DNA from: Rhodobacteraceae bacterium UBA6141
Lineage (GTDB): Bacteria; Pseudomonadota; Alphaproteobacteria; Rhodobacterales; Rhodobacteraceae
Direction: 5' to 3'
Assembly (NCBI GenBank): GCA_002423245.1
Contig: DIVD01000006.1
Coordinates: 1-57,335 of the forward strand
DNA length: 57,335 bases
The notes beneath the pieces were generated by a model. It was not told where the DNA came from, made no database searches, and saw nothing but the letters and a program-made list of their open reading frames with translations. Shown here piece after piece: positions 15,914 through 24,145 of the stretch (its first letter is position 1; each line of letters begins with the position of its first letter). The translations under genes were made by a program, and so were the position numbers.

Positions 15914-16804
15914 ATGCGCCGACCGATCCTTGCCCTTCTCGTGCTGGTCGTCGCGGGGGGCGCGCTTGGCCTGTGGGTCACCCGGCCGCGACAGGTGGCC
16001 GCCGCCGATCTGGCGGGGCTGGCGGGCGATGCCGAGCGCGGCGAGGCGGTGTTCCATGCCGCCGGCTGCGCCGCGTGCCACATGGCGCCGGGGGCGACGG
16101 GCGCGGCGCAGCGGGTGCTGGCGGGCGGGCAGGAGTTTCCCACGGACTTCGGCACCTTCGTTGCCCCCAACATCTCGCCCGATCCCGCGCAGGGCATCGG
16201 CGGCTGGAGCCTGCAGCAGTTCGCCAGCGCCATGACCCGGGGCACCTCGCCGGAAGGCGCGCATTACTACCCCGCCTTCCCCTATGCGAGTTACGCGAAG
16301 GCGGAGTTGCAGGACGTGGCGGACCTGCACGCCTTTCTTGCGACGCTGCCGCCCTCGGACGCACCGAGCCGGCCGCACCGGATCGGCTTTCCCTACAACA
16401 TCCGCCTGACGCTGGGCGCCTGGAAGCTCATGTTCCTGCGGACGGACTGGGTGGTGGCGGGCGATCTGGGCCCCGAGGCGGCGCGCGGGCGCTATCTGGT
16501 GGAGGCGCTCGGCCATTGCGGCGAGTGTCACACCCCCCGCAACGCGCTTGGCGCCATGGACCGCAGCCGCTGGCTGGCCGGGGTTCCGGGGCCGGACGGG
16601 CGCGGCGGCGCGCCGAACATCACGCCAGCCGCGCTCGACTGGTCCGAGGGCGAGATCGTGGAGTTCCTGACCTCGGGCTTCACGCCGGATTTCGACAGCG
16701 TCGGCGGGCATATGGCGCTGGTGGTGTCGAACCTCGCGCGGCTGCCCGAATCCGAGCGGGTGGCGATTGCCGCCTACCTCAAGGCGGTGCCCGCGGTGGA
16801 GTAG
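15914..16804 (+). CDS. Diheme cytochrome c, membrane-anchored or periplasmic
   Basis: A 296-residue c-type cytochrome with two heme-attachment sites, CAACH (52-56) and CGECH (202-206), so two similar cytochrome domains in tandem. An N-terminal hydrophobic segment (ILALLVLVVAGGALGLWV) has no obvious cleavage site and may be a membrane anchor. Phrases such as FGTFVAPNISPDPAQGIGGW and HCGECHTPRNALGAMD resemble the cytochrome subunits of alcohol/aldehyde dehydrogenases and related gluconate 2-dehydrogenase-type chains. No dehydrogenase is adjacent, so it may be a general electron carrier. GAAGGAG precedes the start. Confidence 0.92.
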   Translation: MRRPILALLVLVVAGGALGLWVTRPRQVAAADLAGLAGDAERGEAVFHAAGCAACHMAPGATGAAQRVLAGGQEFPTDFGTFVAPNISPDPAQGIGGWSLQQFASAMTRGTSPEGAHYYPAFPYASYAKAELQDVADLHAFLATLPPSDAPSRPHRIGFPYNIRLTLGAWKLMFLRTDWVVAGDLGPEAARGRYLVEALGHCGECHTPRNALGAMDRSRWLAGVPGPDGRGGAPNITPAALDWSEGEIVEFLTSGFTPDFDSVGGHMALVVSNLARLPESERVAIAAYLKAVPAVE

Positions 16805-16942
16805 GCGGACGGCCCCCACCGGCGGGGCCGGTCACGGACTGTTGACCGAAATCAGGTGCGTGCCCGCAGCAACTGGGGTATGCTGGCCGCCAATGGCACC
16901 GGCACAAGCCGGGCCGCGACAAGAACGAGCCGAGGACAGAGC

Positions 16943-18013
16943 ATGATCACCCCGAATTTTCGCCGCGCCCCGACTCTGTCGGCGGTGGCGGTCCTGGTCA
17001 TCGGCGCGCCGCTGGCCGCGCAGCAGGTGACCGGATATGACCCCGCGACCGGCTATCAGATCGCGCCGGGTACGGGCGGTAATGGCGGCGGCTATGGCGG
17101 CACCTATCGCGATTATCCGGGCGACGCCACCGGCACCAGCTTTGGCAACGGCAGCCCCGCCGCCGGCAGGCGCGCGAACGGGTTCTATCTGCGCGGCGTG
17201 CTCGAGGCGGAACTGCTGAAATCCATGGACGAGGATGACAGCATCCTTTTCGGCGATCTCAGCTTCGGCTTCGTGCCGGCGGGCGGCGGGCTGGGCGCCG
17301 ATTTCGGGCTGGTCGGCTATGACAGCAGCGAGGCGGACGAGCTTGTCGCCTATGGCGCGCTGAGCTTTGCCCTGGGCGGCGGGCGGATGCAGGTGGGCGC
17401 GCCGCGCGCGGTGCTGGACGATTTCATGGACATCCCGCCGCTTGGCGGCTCGCGCTTTCTCGACATCGGGCTCGGGATGCTGACCTCGAGCTTCGTGAGC
17501 AGCCATGCGCTGCTGGAGGGGCAGACGCCCTATGGCCTGCGCTATGACACATCGGCGGGCGCGCTGGATCTTGCCGCCTCGGCGCACGGGTTCGGCGGCG
17601 ATGACGCGGCGGCGGTGGATCTGGCGGCGGCCTACCGCTTGGGCGCGGTGACGCTGAGCGCGGGCGCCGAACATGCGGATGGCGAGGGACTGGATGGCGA
17701 GGAGGCGGACGGCTTCAACCTGATCCTCGGCGGCAAGGCAGAGGCGGGGAAGTTCGGCGGCGGGCTCTACTATTCCACCCTGGAGCGCCCGGACGACATC
17801 GAGGCCTGGACGGCCTATGGCACCTGGCGCCCGCTGGAGCCGCTGGAGGTGACCGGCTCGCTGGTCACGGCGCGGGCCTCGGGCGAAGAGGCGACGCTGT
17901 TCGGGGTCAGCGCCGACTACAACTTCGCGCAGGGCGCCTATCTGCAGGGCGGGTTCCTCGACGGCGACGATCAGGACGCAACCTATGACCTGAGCCTCGG
18001 CTGGAAGTTCTGA
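16943..18013 (+). CDS. Outer-membrane porin-like beta-barrel protein
   Basis: A 356-residue exported protein. The signal peptide (MITPNFRRAPTLSAVAVLVI...AA, cleavage near residue 26) is followed by a Gly/Tyr-rich stretch and then alternating strands, such as GGLYYSTLERPDDIEAWTAYG and LFGVSADYNFAQGAYLQGG. It ends in YDLSLGWKF with the terminal Phe needed for barrel insertion. Acidic loops (DGEGLDGEEADG) suggest surface loops. It resembles the Gram-negative porin superfamily of Rhodobacteraceae (DSSEADELVAYGALSF is typical). The start at 16943 follows GAGGACAGAG. It is monocistronic. Confidence 0.85.
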   Translation: MITPNFRRAPTLSAVAVLVIGAPLAAQQVTGYDPATGYQIAPGTGGNGGGYGGTYRDYPGDATGTSFGNGSPAAGRRANGFYLRGVLEAELLKSMDEDDSILFGDLSFGFVPAGGGLGADFGLVGYDSSEADELVAYGALSFALGGGRMQVGAPRAVLDDFMDIPPLGGSRFLDIGLGMLTSSFVSSHALLEGQTPYGLRYDTSAGALDLAASAHGFGGDDAAAVDLAAAYRLGAVTLSAGAEHADGEGLDGEEADGFNLILGGKAEAGKFGGGLYYSTLERPDDIEAWTAYGTWRPLEPLEVTGSLVTARASGEEATLFGVSADYNFAQGAYLQGGFLDGDDQDATYDLSLGWKF

Positions 18014-18091
18014 TCCGGCGGCAGGGCTGGACGGCAGCGGGCGCCGGTCGCGGCGCCCTCGTGCATTTCGGGGGCTGCAGTCCGGGGGCGG

Positions 18092-18385
18092 TCAGCGGCC
18101 GAGGCGGCGGGTGACCTGCGCGGCCTGACGCGCGCGCTTGGCGAGGTCGCGCCCGGCCTTGGCCTGGGCGGCGCCCTGCGCGGTGGTGCCGGGTCTGTCC
18201 GCAGTCTTGGCAGCGGGCTTGGCACCGGGTTTTGCAGCGGGTTTTGCAGCGGGTTTGGCGGCGGGTTTGGCGGCAGTTCCGGGTTTGCCCCTGGACAGAT
18301 AGCCCATGCCGGCGTTGACGCCCTTGTTCACCGCCTTGCGCATAACGGTGTTCATCAGCATCGACAGGATCCTGTTGAGGTTCAT
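18092..18385 (-). CDS. Small basic protein with KPAA repeats
   Basis: A 97-residue lysine- and alanine-rich protein. The conserved-looking N-terminus MNLNRILSMLMNTVMRKAVN is followed by KPAAKPAAKPAAKPGAKPAA and an Ala/Arg-rich end. GGGAGACAG lies behind the ATG. I recall similar short proteins in Rhodobacteraceae with the same N-terminus, of unknown function. The KPAA part is encoded by 12-bp repeats and resembles histone H1-like linker tails, but no DNA-binding role can be claimed. It converges with the porin gene. Confidence 0.65.
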   Translation of the reverse strand: MNLNRILSMLMNTVMRKAVNKGVNAGMGYLSRGKPGTAAKPAAKPAAKPAAKPGAKPAAKTADRPGTTAQGAAQAKAGRDLAKRARQAAQVTRRLGR

Positions 18386-18465
18386 TGCGCTGTCTCCCGG
18401 GGCCGCTGCGGCCGTCCCGCCAACAGATGGGCCGGATTCGCGGGGGTTTCAATCACTGCCGCGGC

Positions 18466-19107
18466 TCAATCCTCGAAAAGTTCGGTCTGGCCGGGCGCCT
18501 CCTCCTCGTCCTCGTCCCTGCGGGCCATGCTGCCGGGCAGCGGGCGGTTGTCGAGCAGGCCCGCCTGGCGCAACTCGCCGAGGCCGGGCAGGTCGCGGGC
18601 GCTTTCAAGGCCGAAATGGTCGAGGAAGGCCTCGGTCACCACGAAGGTCACCGGGCGGCCGGGGGTCATGCGGCGGCGGCCGAAGCGGATCCAGCCCAGA
18701 TCGAGCAACTGATCGACGGTGCCGCGGCTGACGGCGACGCCGCGGATCTCCTCGATTTCGGCGCGGGTGGCGGGCTGGTGATAGGCGATGATCGCCAGCG
18801 TCTCGATCGCGGCGCGGGACAGCTTGCGGGTCTCGGTCACCTCGCGCTGCATCAGGTGGCCAAGGTCGGGCGCGGTGCGGAAGGCCCAGCCCTCGCCCAC
18901 CCGCACCAGCCGCACGCCGCGCCCCTCGTAGCGGCGGCGCAGATATGCCAGCGCCTCGGCCGGATCGCAGCCATGCGGCATCCGCTGCGCGAGATCCGCC
19001 ACCGTCACCGGCTCGGTCGCGGCGAACAGGATCGCCTCGACCATGCGTTCCTGTTCCGCGATCGGCGGCGCCTCGAAGAGCGTGCGTTCGGTGTCGGGGG
19101 CGTTCAT
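18466..19107 (-). CDS. scpB: Segregation and condensation protein B
   Basis: ScpB partners ScpA and SMC in chromosome condensation. The 213-residue protein has two winged-helix domains: the first with VEAILFAATEPVTVADLAQRM and the second with RAAIETLAIIAYHQPATRAE and EIRGVAVSRGTVDQLLDLGW, which is the family signature. The acidic tail DEDEEEAPGQTELFED is normal for the group. It starts three bases after the scpA stop codon, so the two are co-translated. Confidence 0.95.
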   Translation of the reverse strand: MNAPDTERTLFEAPPIAEQERMVEAILFAATEPVTVADLAQRMPHGCDPAEALAYLRRRYEGRGVRLVRVGEGWAFRTAPDLGHLMQREVTETRKLSRAAIETLAIIAYHQPATRAEIEEIRGVAVSRGTVDQLLDLGWIRFGRRRMTPGRPVTFVVTEAFLDHFGLESARDLPGLGELRQAGLLDNRPLPGSMARRDEDEEEAPGQTELFED

Positions 19108-19110
19108 GGC

Positions 19111-19887
19111 TCAGGGATCCTTGCGGCGCAGGGAGATCGGCGCGAAGGTGCCGGACTGGCGCAATTCGATCAGGCCCCGCTTGGCCAGTTCCAGCGTGGC
19201 GGCGAAGGTGGCGGCGGTGGCAGAGCGGCGGCGGACCGGATCGGCGGTCCAGCCCTCGGGAAGATAGCTCGCAAGCTCGGTCCATTCCCCCGCATAGCCG
19301 ATCAGCCCGCGCAGGCGCTCCAGCGCAGTGTCCATCGTATAGACATCGTGGCGGTCCATCACGAAGGGGCGAAACTCGTCGCGGGTGCGGATGCGGGCAT
19401 AGGCCTGCATCAGGTCCAGCAGGCTCGCGGTATGGCGCACGCGGCGCAGGGTGCCGGTCGCGTCGGGCGCGCCGCGCACGAAGAAGTCGCGGCCCTTCTG
19501 GTCGCGCGCCATCAGCCGCGCCGCCGCCTCGCGCATCGCGGACAGGCGTTCCAGCTGGAAGGCAAGATGCGCCGCCAGATCCTCGGCCGAAGGGCCATCC
19601 TCGGCGGGATCGGGCGGCAGCAGCAGCCGGGATTTCAGGAAGGCGAGCCAAGCGGCCATCACCAGGTAATCCGCCGCAAGCTCGATGCGCAGCGCCTTGG
19701 CCTCCTCGACGAAGCGCAGATATTGCTCGGCCAGTTGCAGCACCGAAATGCGGCGCAGATCGACCTTCTGGCTGCGCGAGAGCGTCAGCAGCAGGTCGAG
19801 CGGGCCCTCGAACCCCTCGACATCGACGATCAGCGCCTCGGCGGCGCGGCGCTCGGCAAGCTCTGTCTGCCACTCGTCCCCGGCCAT
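19111..19887 (-). CDS. scpA: Segregation and condensation protein A
   Basis: The kleisin subunit of the SMC-ScpAB condensin. The family signature is near the N-terminus, VEGFEGPLDLLLTLSRSQKVDLRRI, followed by the SMC-head-binding helices (AADYLVMAAWLAFLKSRLLL). The winged-helix end is in AATFAATLELAKRGLIELRQ. The start is uncertain among a TTG at 19911, an ATG at 19899 and an ATG at 19887; the last lies four bases after the nagZ stop codon and gives MAGDEWQTEL, so it is chosen. The order nagZ-scpA-scpB is common in alphaproteobacteria. Confidence 0.93.
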   Translation of the reverse strand: MAGDEWQTELAERRAAEALIVDVEGFEGPLDLLLTLSRSQKVDLRRISVLQLAEQYLRFVEEAKALRIELAADYLVMAAWLAFLKSRLLLPPDPAEDGPSAEDLAAHLAFQLERLSAMREAAARLMARDQKGRDFFVRGAPDATGTLRRVRHTASLLDLMQAYARIRTRDEFRPFVMDRHDVYTMDTALERLRGLIGYAGEWTELASYLPEGWTADPVRRRSATAATFAATLELAKRGLIELRQSGTFAPISLRRKDP

Positions 19888-19891
19888 CGGA

Positions 19892-20914
19892 TCACGCATC
19901 CGCCCGAACAAGCGTCAGGAGTTCCGCGTGAAGCGCCGCGCTGTCGATGGCGGCGGGTTCCCGGCGCCGTGCAAGCGCCGCCGCAGCGCGCGAGGCGGCG
20001 GCGGGGGTCAGCCTGCCGGCGGCGGCGGCGACCGGCTCCATCTCGGCCATCTCGCCGTTGCAGTGCAGCACCAGATCGCAGCCCGCCGCCAGTGCCGCCG
20101 AGGCGCGGGCGCCGAAATCGCCGCTCAGCGCCTGCATGGCGAGGTCGTCGCTCATCAAGAGCCCGTCGAAGCCGATCTGCCGGCGGATCAGCGCGATCAC
20201 CGGCGGCGAGGCGGTGGCGGGGCGCTCCGGGTCCAGCGCGGTGAAGACGATATGCGCGGTCATCGCCATCGGCAGGTCGGCCAGCGCGGCGAAGGGGGCG
20301 AAGTCGCTGGCGAGCAGGTCGGCGCGGGGGGCATCCACATGCGGCAGCGACAGGTGGCTGTCGGCGCTGGCGCGGCCGTGGCCGGGCAGATGCTTCATCA
20401 CCGGCAGCACGCCGCCCGCCAGCAGCCCCTCGGCGCAGGCCCGCGCGGCGAGGGTGACGGTGGCGGCATCGGTGCCGAAGCAGCGGTTGTGCAGGAACGG
20501 ATGCGTCGCCGCGCAGGCAATGTCGGCGGTGGGCGCGCAGTTGGCGTCGATGCCGACGGCGCGCAGTTCGTCGGCGATCAGCCGGTAGCGCAGCCAGACG
20601 GCGCGGGCGGCGGCGCCTCGCCGCGTGGCGGCCATCTGGTCGAGCGGGGGCAGCCATTCGTGCCAGTGGGGCGCGCGCAGCCGCTGCACCCGCCCGCCCT
20701 CCTGATCCACCATCACCGGCGCGTCGCGGCCCACCGCCTCGCGCAGGTCGGCGGTCAGGCGGGCCACCTGCGCGGGGCTCTCGATGTTGCGGGCGAAGAG
20801 GATGAAGCCGAACGGGTCCGCCTGCCGGAAGAAGGCGGCCTCCCGCGCGGTCAGCGTCGGGCCGAGGCAGCCAAGGATGGTGGCACCGCAGCCAGGGCTC
20901 CCGGACGCGGACAC
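19892..20914 (-). CDS. nagZ: Beta-N-acetylhexosaminidase (glycoside hydrolase family 3)
   Basis: NagZ removes GlcNAc from anhydro-muropeptides in cytosolic cell-wall recycling. The 340-residue single-domain protein has the family signature VMKHLPGHGRASADSHLSLP, where KH..GHG binds substrate and Asp-Ser-His forms the acid/base loop. The nucleophile aspartate is in GLLMSDDLAMQALSG. The GTG at 20914, two bases after the SPOR gene stop and eight bases behind AGGTG, gives the normal length; the frame is open much further upstream but there overlaps the SPOR gene in another frame. Confidence 0.93.
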   Translation of the reverse strand: MSASGSPGCGATILGCLGPTLTAREAAFFRQADPFGFILFARNIESPAQVARLTADLREAVGRDAPVMVDQEGGRVQRLRAPHWHEWLPPLDQMAATRRGAAARAVWLRYRLIADELRAVGIDANCAPTADIACAATHPFLHNRCFGTDAATVTLAARACAEGLLAGGVLPVMKHLPGHGRASADSHLSLPHVDAPRADLLASDFAPFAALADLPMAMTAHIVFTALDPERPATASPPVIALIRRQIGFDGLLMSDDLAMQALSGDFGARASAALAAGCDLVLHCNGEMAEMEPVAAAAGRLTPAAASRAAAALARRREPAAIDSAALHAELLTLVRADA

Positions 20915-20916
20915 GA

Positions 20917-22065
20917 TCAGCGCACCTGGACGGGGATGCAGTGCAGATCCTTGCCCACCAGCGCCGCGCAGAAGCGCCGCGCCTCGGCCAGATCGGCAAA
21001 GCCGGTGGCGCGCAGGCGGTAGAACACCCGGCCCGCGCTTTCGGCGGGCTGGATCACCCGGCCCTTTCCGGCCATCAGCGGCCCGAAGTCCAGCGCGATG
21101 CGGTTCCATTCGTCACGCGCCTGCGCCTCGTCGTCGAAGGCGCCAAGCTGCACCAGCCGCGTCCCCGGCCCGAGCGTCGCGGGGTCGATGTCGCGATAGC
21201 TCGGCAGCGCCGCCTCAGCCGCGGCATCGGCGGCGGCAAGGGCCATCGTGCCGGTGGGCCTTGGCCGCGCCGCGGGGCGGGGCGAGCGGGCGACACCCGG
21301 AACCGAGGCGGGAACCCGTTCGCCGGCGAAGGCCCCGGAAGGCGCCTCTGGCGCCGCTGGCGCCTCGCCGAGGGCCAGCGCCACCGCGGCATCGGTATCG
21401 GCCACCTCGGGCAGATCGAGCATCGGCTCGAGGATCGGCTCCGGCGCCTCGTCCGGCAGGGGTTCGGGCGGCACGCCGCGGGCGGCGGCGAGCGGCGGCA
21501 CCTCCTCCACCGGGGCGAGGTCATGGCGCGGCGCGGGCGTGACGGCGCCAAGCTCTGCCATCGGCAGGTCTTCATCGGTCAGGGCGGTGGCGCGCGGGGC
21601 AAGCTGCAACTCGTCGGCGGTGCCGGCCGCCTCGCCCAGTGCCGTCACGGTGTTGACGGCAAGGCCGGTATGCTGCGCGAGATCTCCGCCCGGATCGTCG
21701 GGGGCGACGCGGGCCGGGCCTTCCAGCGCGGCGATGACGGGAACCCCGGTCACGTCGCGCACCGCCAGCCGGTAACCCCAGACCCCGAGCCCGACGATCA
21801 GCGCAAGCGAGGTCAGCGCGCCGGCGCTGTTGACCGCCCTCTGCGCGCCGCGGCGCAGGGCGTTGCCGCGCGAGGGCGGCGCGGCGGCGTCATCGTCATC
21901 CCACAGATCCGCCTCTGCGTCCCGGGGCTGGCCGCCCGCCTCGGGGTCCGGGTGAGGGGTCGCGGCACGGCCCGGCGCGCGGCCGAACGCATGGCCGAAC
22001 GCATGGCCGGGTCCGGGCGCGAAACCGCCCCGATACTGCCCGTAGCCCCTGGGATCCGTCGCCAT
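20917..22065 (-). CDS. SPOR-domain membrane protein
   Basis: A 382-residue bitopic protein. The cytoplasmic N-terminus is Gly/Pro/His-rich with GHAFGHAFGRAPG repeats and an acidic patch; one membrane segment lies at about residues 83-101 (LTSLALIVGLGVWGYRLAV). The long periplasmic linker is Pro/Ala/Glu-rich, and the C-terminal SPOR domain (from about GTRLVQLGAFDDEAQARDEW to the end) binds denuded glycan strands at the division site. A role in cell division or peptidoglycan remodelling fits its place next to nagZ and scpAB. It lies 110 bp after argS. Confidence 0.9.
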   Translation of the reverse strand: MATDPRGYGQYRGGFAPGPGHAFGHAFGRAPGRAATPHPDPEAGGQPRDAEADLWDDDDAAAPPSRGNALRRGAQRAVNSAGALTSLALIVGLGVWGYRLAVRDVTGVPVIAALEGPARVAPDDPGGDLAQHTGLAVNTVTALGEAAGTADELQLAPRATALTDEDLPMAELGAVTPAPRHDLAPVEEVPPLAAARGVPPEPLPDEAPEPILEPMLDLPEVADTDAAVALALGEAPAAPEAPSGAFAGERVPASVPGVARSPRPAARPRPTGTMALAAADAAAEAALPSYRDIDPATLGPGTRLVQLGAFDDEAQARDEWNRIALDFGPLMAGKGRVIQPAESAGRVFYRLRATGFADLAEARRFCAALVGKDLHCIPVQVR

Positions 22066-22175
22066 GCCCCGCCTTCCGGGCGGCCCGGCGCCACGCGCGA
22101 TCGCGTGGTCCTGCCGCCTCTCTGCCTGCCTTCCCCTTCATGGCCCTGACCGGGGCTGGCAGCCTGCGCCTGTCG

Positions 22176-23918
22176 TCAGCGCATTTCCTCTGCCGGGGTG
22201 ACGCCAAGGATACCAAGACCTGCGGAAATGACAACGCCCGTGGCCCGTGCGAGCGCGATTTTCGCCTGGGCGACGGCGGGGTCGTCCTGCAGGAAGCGCA
22301 GGGCCGGCTCCTCGTTGCCGCGATTCCACAGGCTGTGGAAGTCCGAGGCGAGTTCATAGAGGTAGAAGGCGATGCGGTGCGGCTCGTTGCTGCGGGCGGC
22401 GATGTCCACCAGCCGCGGCCATTCGGCGATCTTGCGGGCAAGGCCCAGTTCCGCCTCGTGGCCGTCTTGCGACAGATCGGCTGCGGCAAGCGCGGCGTCA
22501 TCCACCGCCAGCCCCGCCTCGGCCGCCTTGCGCAGCACCGACCGGATGCGGGCATGGGCATATTGCACATAGAAGACCGGGTTGTCCCTCGACTGTTCCA
22601 GCACCTTGTCGAAATCGAAATCCAGCGCCGCGTCGTTCTTGCGGGTCAGCATGACGAAGCGCGTCACGTCGGGGCCCGCCTGTTCGACCACGTCGCGCAG
22701 GGTGACGAAGGTGCCGGCGCGCTTGGACATCTTGAAGGGCTCGCCGTTCTTCCACAGCCTGACCAGCTGGATCAGCTTGATGTCGAGCGGCACCCGCCCC
22801 CCCGACAGCGCCGAGACGGCGGCCTTCATGCGCTTCACATAGCCGCCGTGATCGGCGCCGAACACGTCGATCAGCGCGTCGAAGCCGCGCTGCACCTTGT
22901 CGTAGTGATAGGCGATGTCGGGGGCGAAATAGGTCCAGCTTCCGTCCGACTTCATCACCGGGCGGTCCACGTCGTCGCCATGCAGGGTGGAGCGGAACAG
23001 CGTCTGCCGGCGCGGCTCCCAGTCCTCGGGGGTCTTGCCCTTGGGCGGTTCGAGGACGCCCTCGTAGATCAGGCCCATGCCGCGCAGGGCCTCCAGCGCC
23101 GCCTCGATCCTGCCGGTGCCGTAGAGCGCCTTTTCGCTGGAATAGACATCCATCGTGACGCCCAGCAGCGCAAGGTCGGCGCGGATCATCTGCATCATCG
23201 CGTCGATGGCGAAGGCGCGGATATCGTCGATCCAGTCGGCCTCGGGCCTGTCCAGCAGGCTGGTGCCGTATCTGGCCTTCAGCGCCTCGCCCACCGGCAC
23301 GAGATAGTCGCCCGGATAGAGCCCCTCGCGGATCTCGGGCACAAGCCCGTTCGCCTCGCGGTAGCGTTCATAGGCGGAGCGGGCGAGCACATCGACCTGC
23401 GCGCCGCCGTCGTTGACGTAATATTCGCGCGTGACCTCGTGGCCGGTGAAGGCCAGCAGCGAGGCCAGCGCATCGCCGAAGACGGCGCCGCGGGTATGGC
23501 CGACATGCATCGGCCCGGTGGGGTTGGCCGAGACGAACTCCACGTTGACCTTGCGCCCGCGGCCGATGTCCGAGCGGCCGAAGTCCTGCGGGGCCTTGAG
23601 CGCGGCGCGGACCACGCGCTGCCATTCGGCGGGCGGCAGGCGCAGGTTCAGAAAGCCCGGCCCCGCGACCTCGGCGCCGGCGATGCGCGGGTCGGCGGCA
23701 AGGCGCGCGGCCAGACGCTCGGCAATGGCGCGGGGGGACTGGCCCGCAGGCCTCGCCAGCACCATCGCGGCATTGGTCGCCATGTCGCCATGCGCCGGAT
23801 CGCGCGGCGGTTCCACCGAGACGGCGGCCATGTCGAGCCCGGCAGGCAGCTCTCCCGCCGCGGTCATCGCCTCGAGCGCGGTGATCACCAGGGCGCGGAT
23901 GTCGGAAAAGAGGTTCAT
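22176..23918 (-). CDS. argS: Arginyl-tRNA synthetase
   Basis: A class I aminoacyl-tRNA synthetase of 580 residues. The HIGH-type motif is HVGHTRGAVFGDAL (near residue 137) and the KMSK-type motif is KMSKRAG (near residue 396). The N-terminal Add-1 domain begins MNLFSDIRALVITALEAMTA and the anticodon-binding domain ends the protein with an ITAGLGILGVTPAEEMR-like sequence. AAGGTGAG precedes the ATG at 23918; the frame remains open upstream through a non-coding gap and part of dgt and should not be used there. The upstream gap holds the GATATTT element. Confidence 0.97.
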   Translation of the reverse strand: MNLFSDIRALVITALEAMTAAGELPAGLDMAAVSVEPPRDPAHGDMATNAAMVLARPAGQSPRAIAERLAARLAADPRIAGAEVAGPGFLNLRLPPAEWQRVVRAALKAPQDFGRSDIGRGRKVNVEFVSANPTGPMHVGHTRGAVFGDALASLLAFTGHEVTREYYVNDGGAQVDVLARSAYERYREANGLVPEIREGLYPGDYLVPVGEALKARYGTSLLDRPEADWIDDIRAFAIDAMMQMIRADLALLGVTMDVYSSEKALYGTGRIEAALEALRGMGLIYEGVLEPPKGKTPEDWEPRRQTLFRSTLHGDDVDRPVMKSDGSWTYFAPDIAYHYDKVQRGFDALIDVFGADHGGYVKRMKAAVSALSGGRVPLDIKLIQLVRLWKNGEPFKMSKRAGTFVTLRDVVEQAGPDVTRFVMLTRKNDAALDFDFDKVLEQSRDNPVFYVQYAHARIRSVLRKAAEAGLAVDDAALAAADLSQDGHEAELGLARKIAEWPRLVDIAARSNEPHRIAFYLYELASDFHSLWNRGNEEPALRFLQDDPAVAQAKIALARATGVVISAGLGILGVTPAEEMR

Positions 23919-23979
23919 TGTCTCACCTTCTGCTGCCTGCGGGGGATGCCAGAGGCGGCGGGCGGCGTCAACGGGCGGC

Positions 23980-24050
23980 GGGGCATGGGGCGGCGGGACA
24001 TGGGAGGGCGGGGCATGGGGAGCGAGACATGGGGGGCGAGACGTGGCCGG
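23980..24050. repeat. Degenerate GGGCATGGGG repeats between argS and dgt
   Basis: About five imperfect 14-16-bp copies (GGCGGGGCATGGGG, AGCGAGACATGGGG and similar) fill much of the 227-bp gap upstream of argS. Together with the element at 24072-24125 they account for most of this gap. Confidence 0.7.
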
Positions 24051-24071
24051 GGGCGGGTCGTGTGGCCGGCG

Positions 24072-24125
24072 CCGGGGGGCTGTCTGCCCCCCGGACCCCC
24101 CGAGGATATTTGCGCCAGCAAGAAG
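24072..24125. repeat. Intergenic GATATTT-tail element with 9-bp hairpin
   Basis: Arms CCGGGGGGC (24072-24080) and GCCCCCCGG (24086-24094) flank the loop TGTCT, followed by ACCCCCCGAGGATATTTGCG and CCAGCAAGAAG. The same tail occurs at 52086-52115 and, diverged, at 14355; I recall such sequences as very common in Rhodobacteraceae intergenic regions. It lies just after the 3' end of dgt on the minus strand and could act as a terminator. Confidence 0.8.
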
Positions 24126-24145
24126 CGCCGCAGAGAAGGGATCGG

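Noticed and set aside
16811..16829. GGCCCC/GGGGCC hairpin after the cytochrome c gene
   Set aside because: Short stem without a U-run; in DNA of this composition such hairpins are common, so it is not called a terminator.
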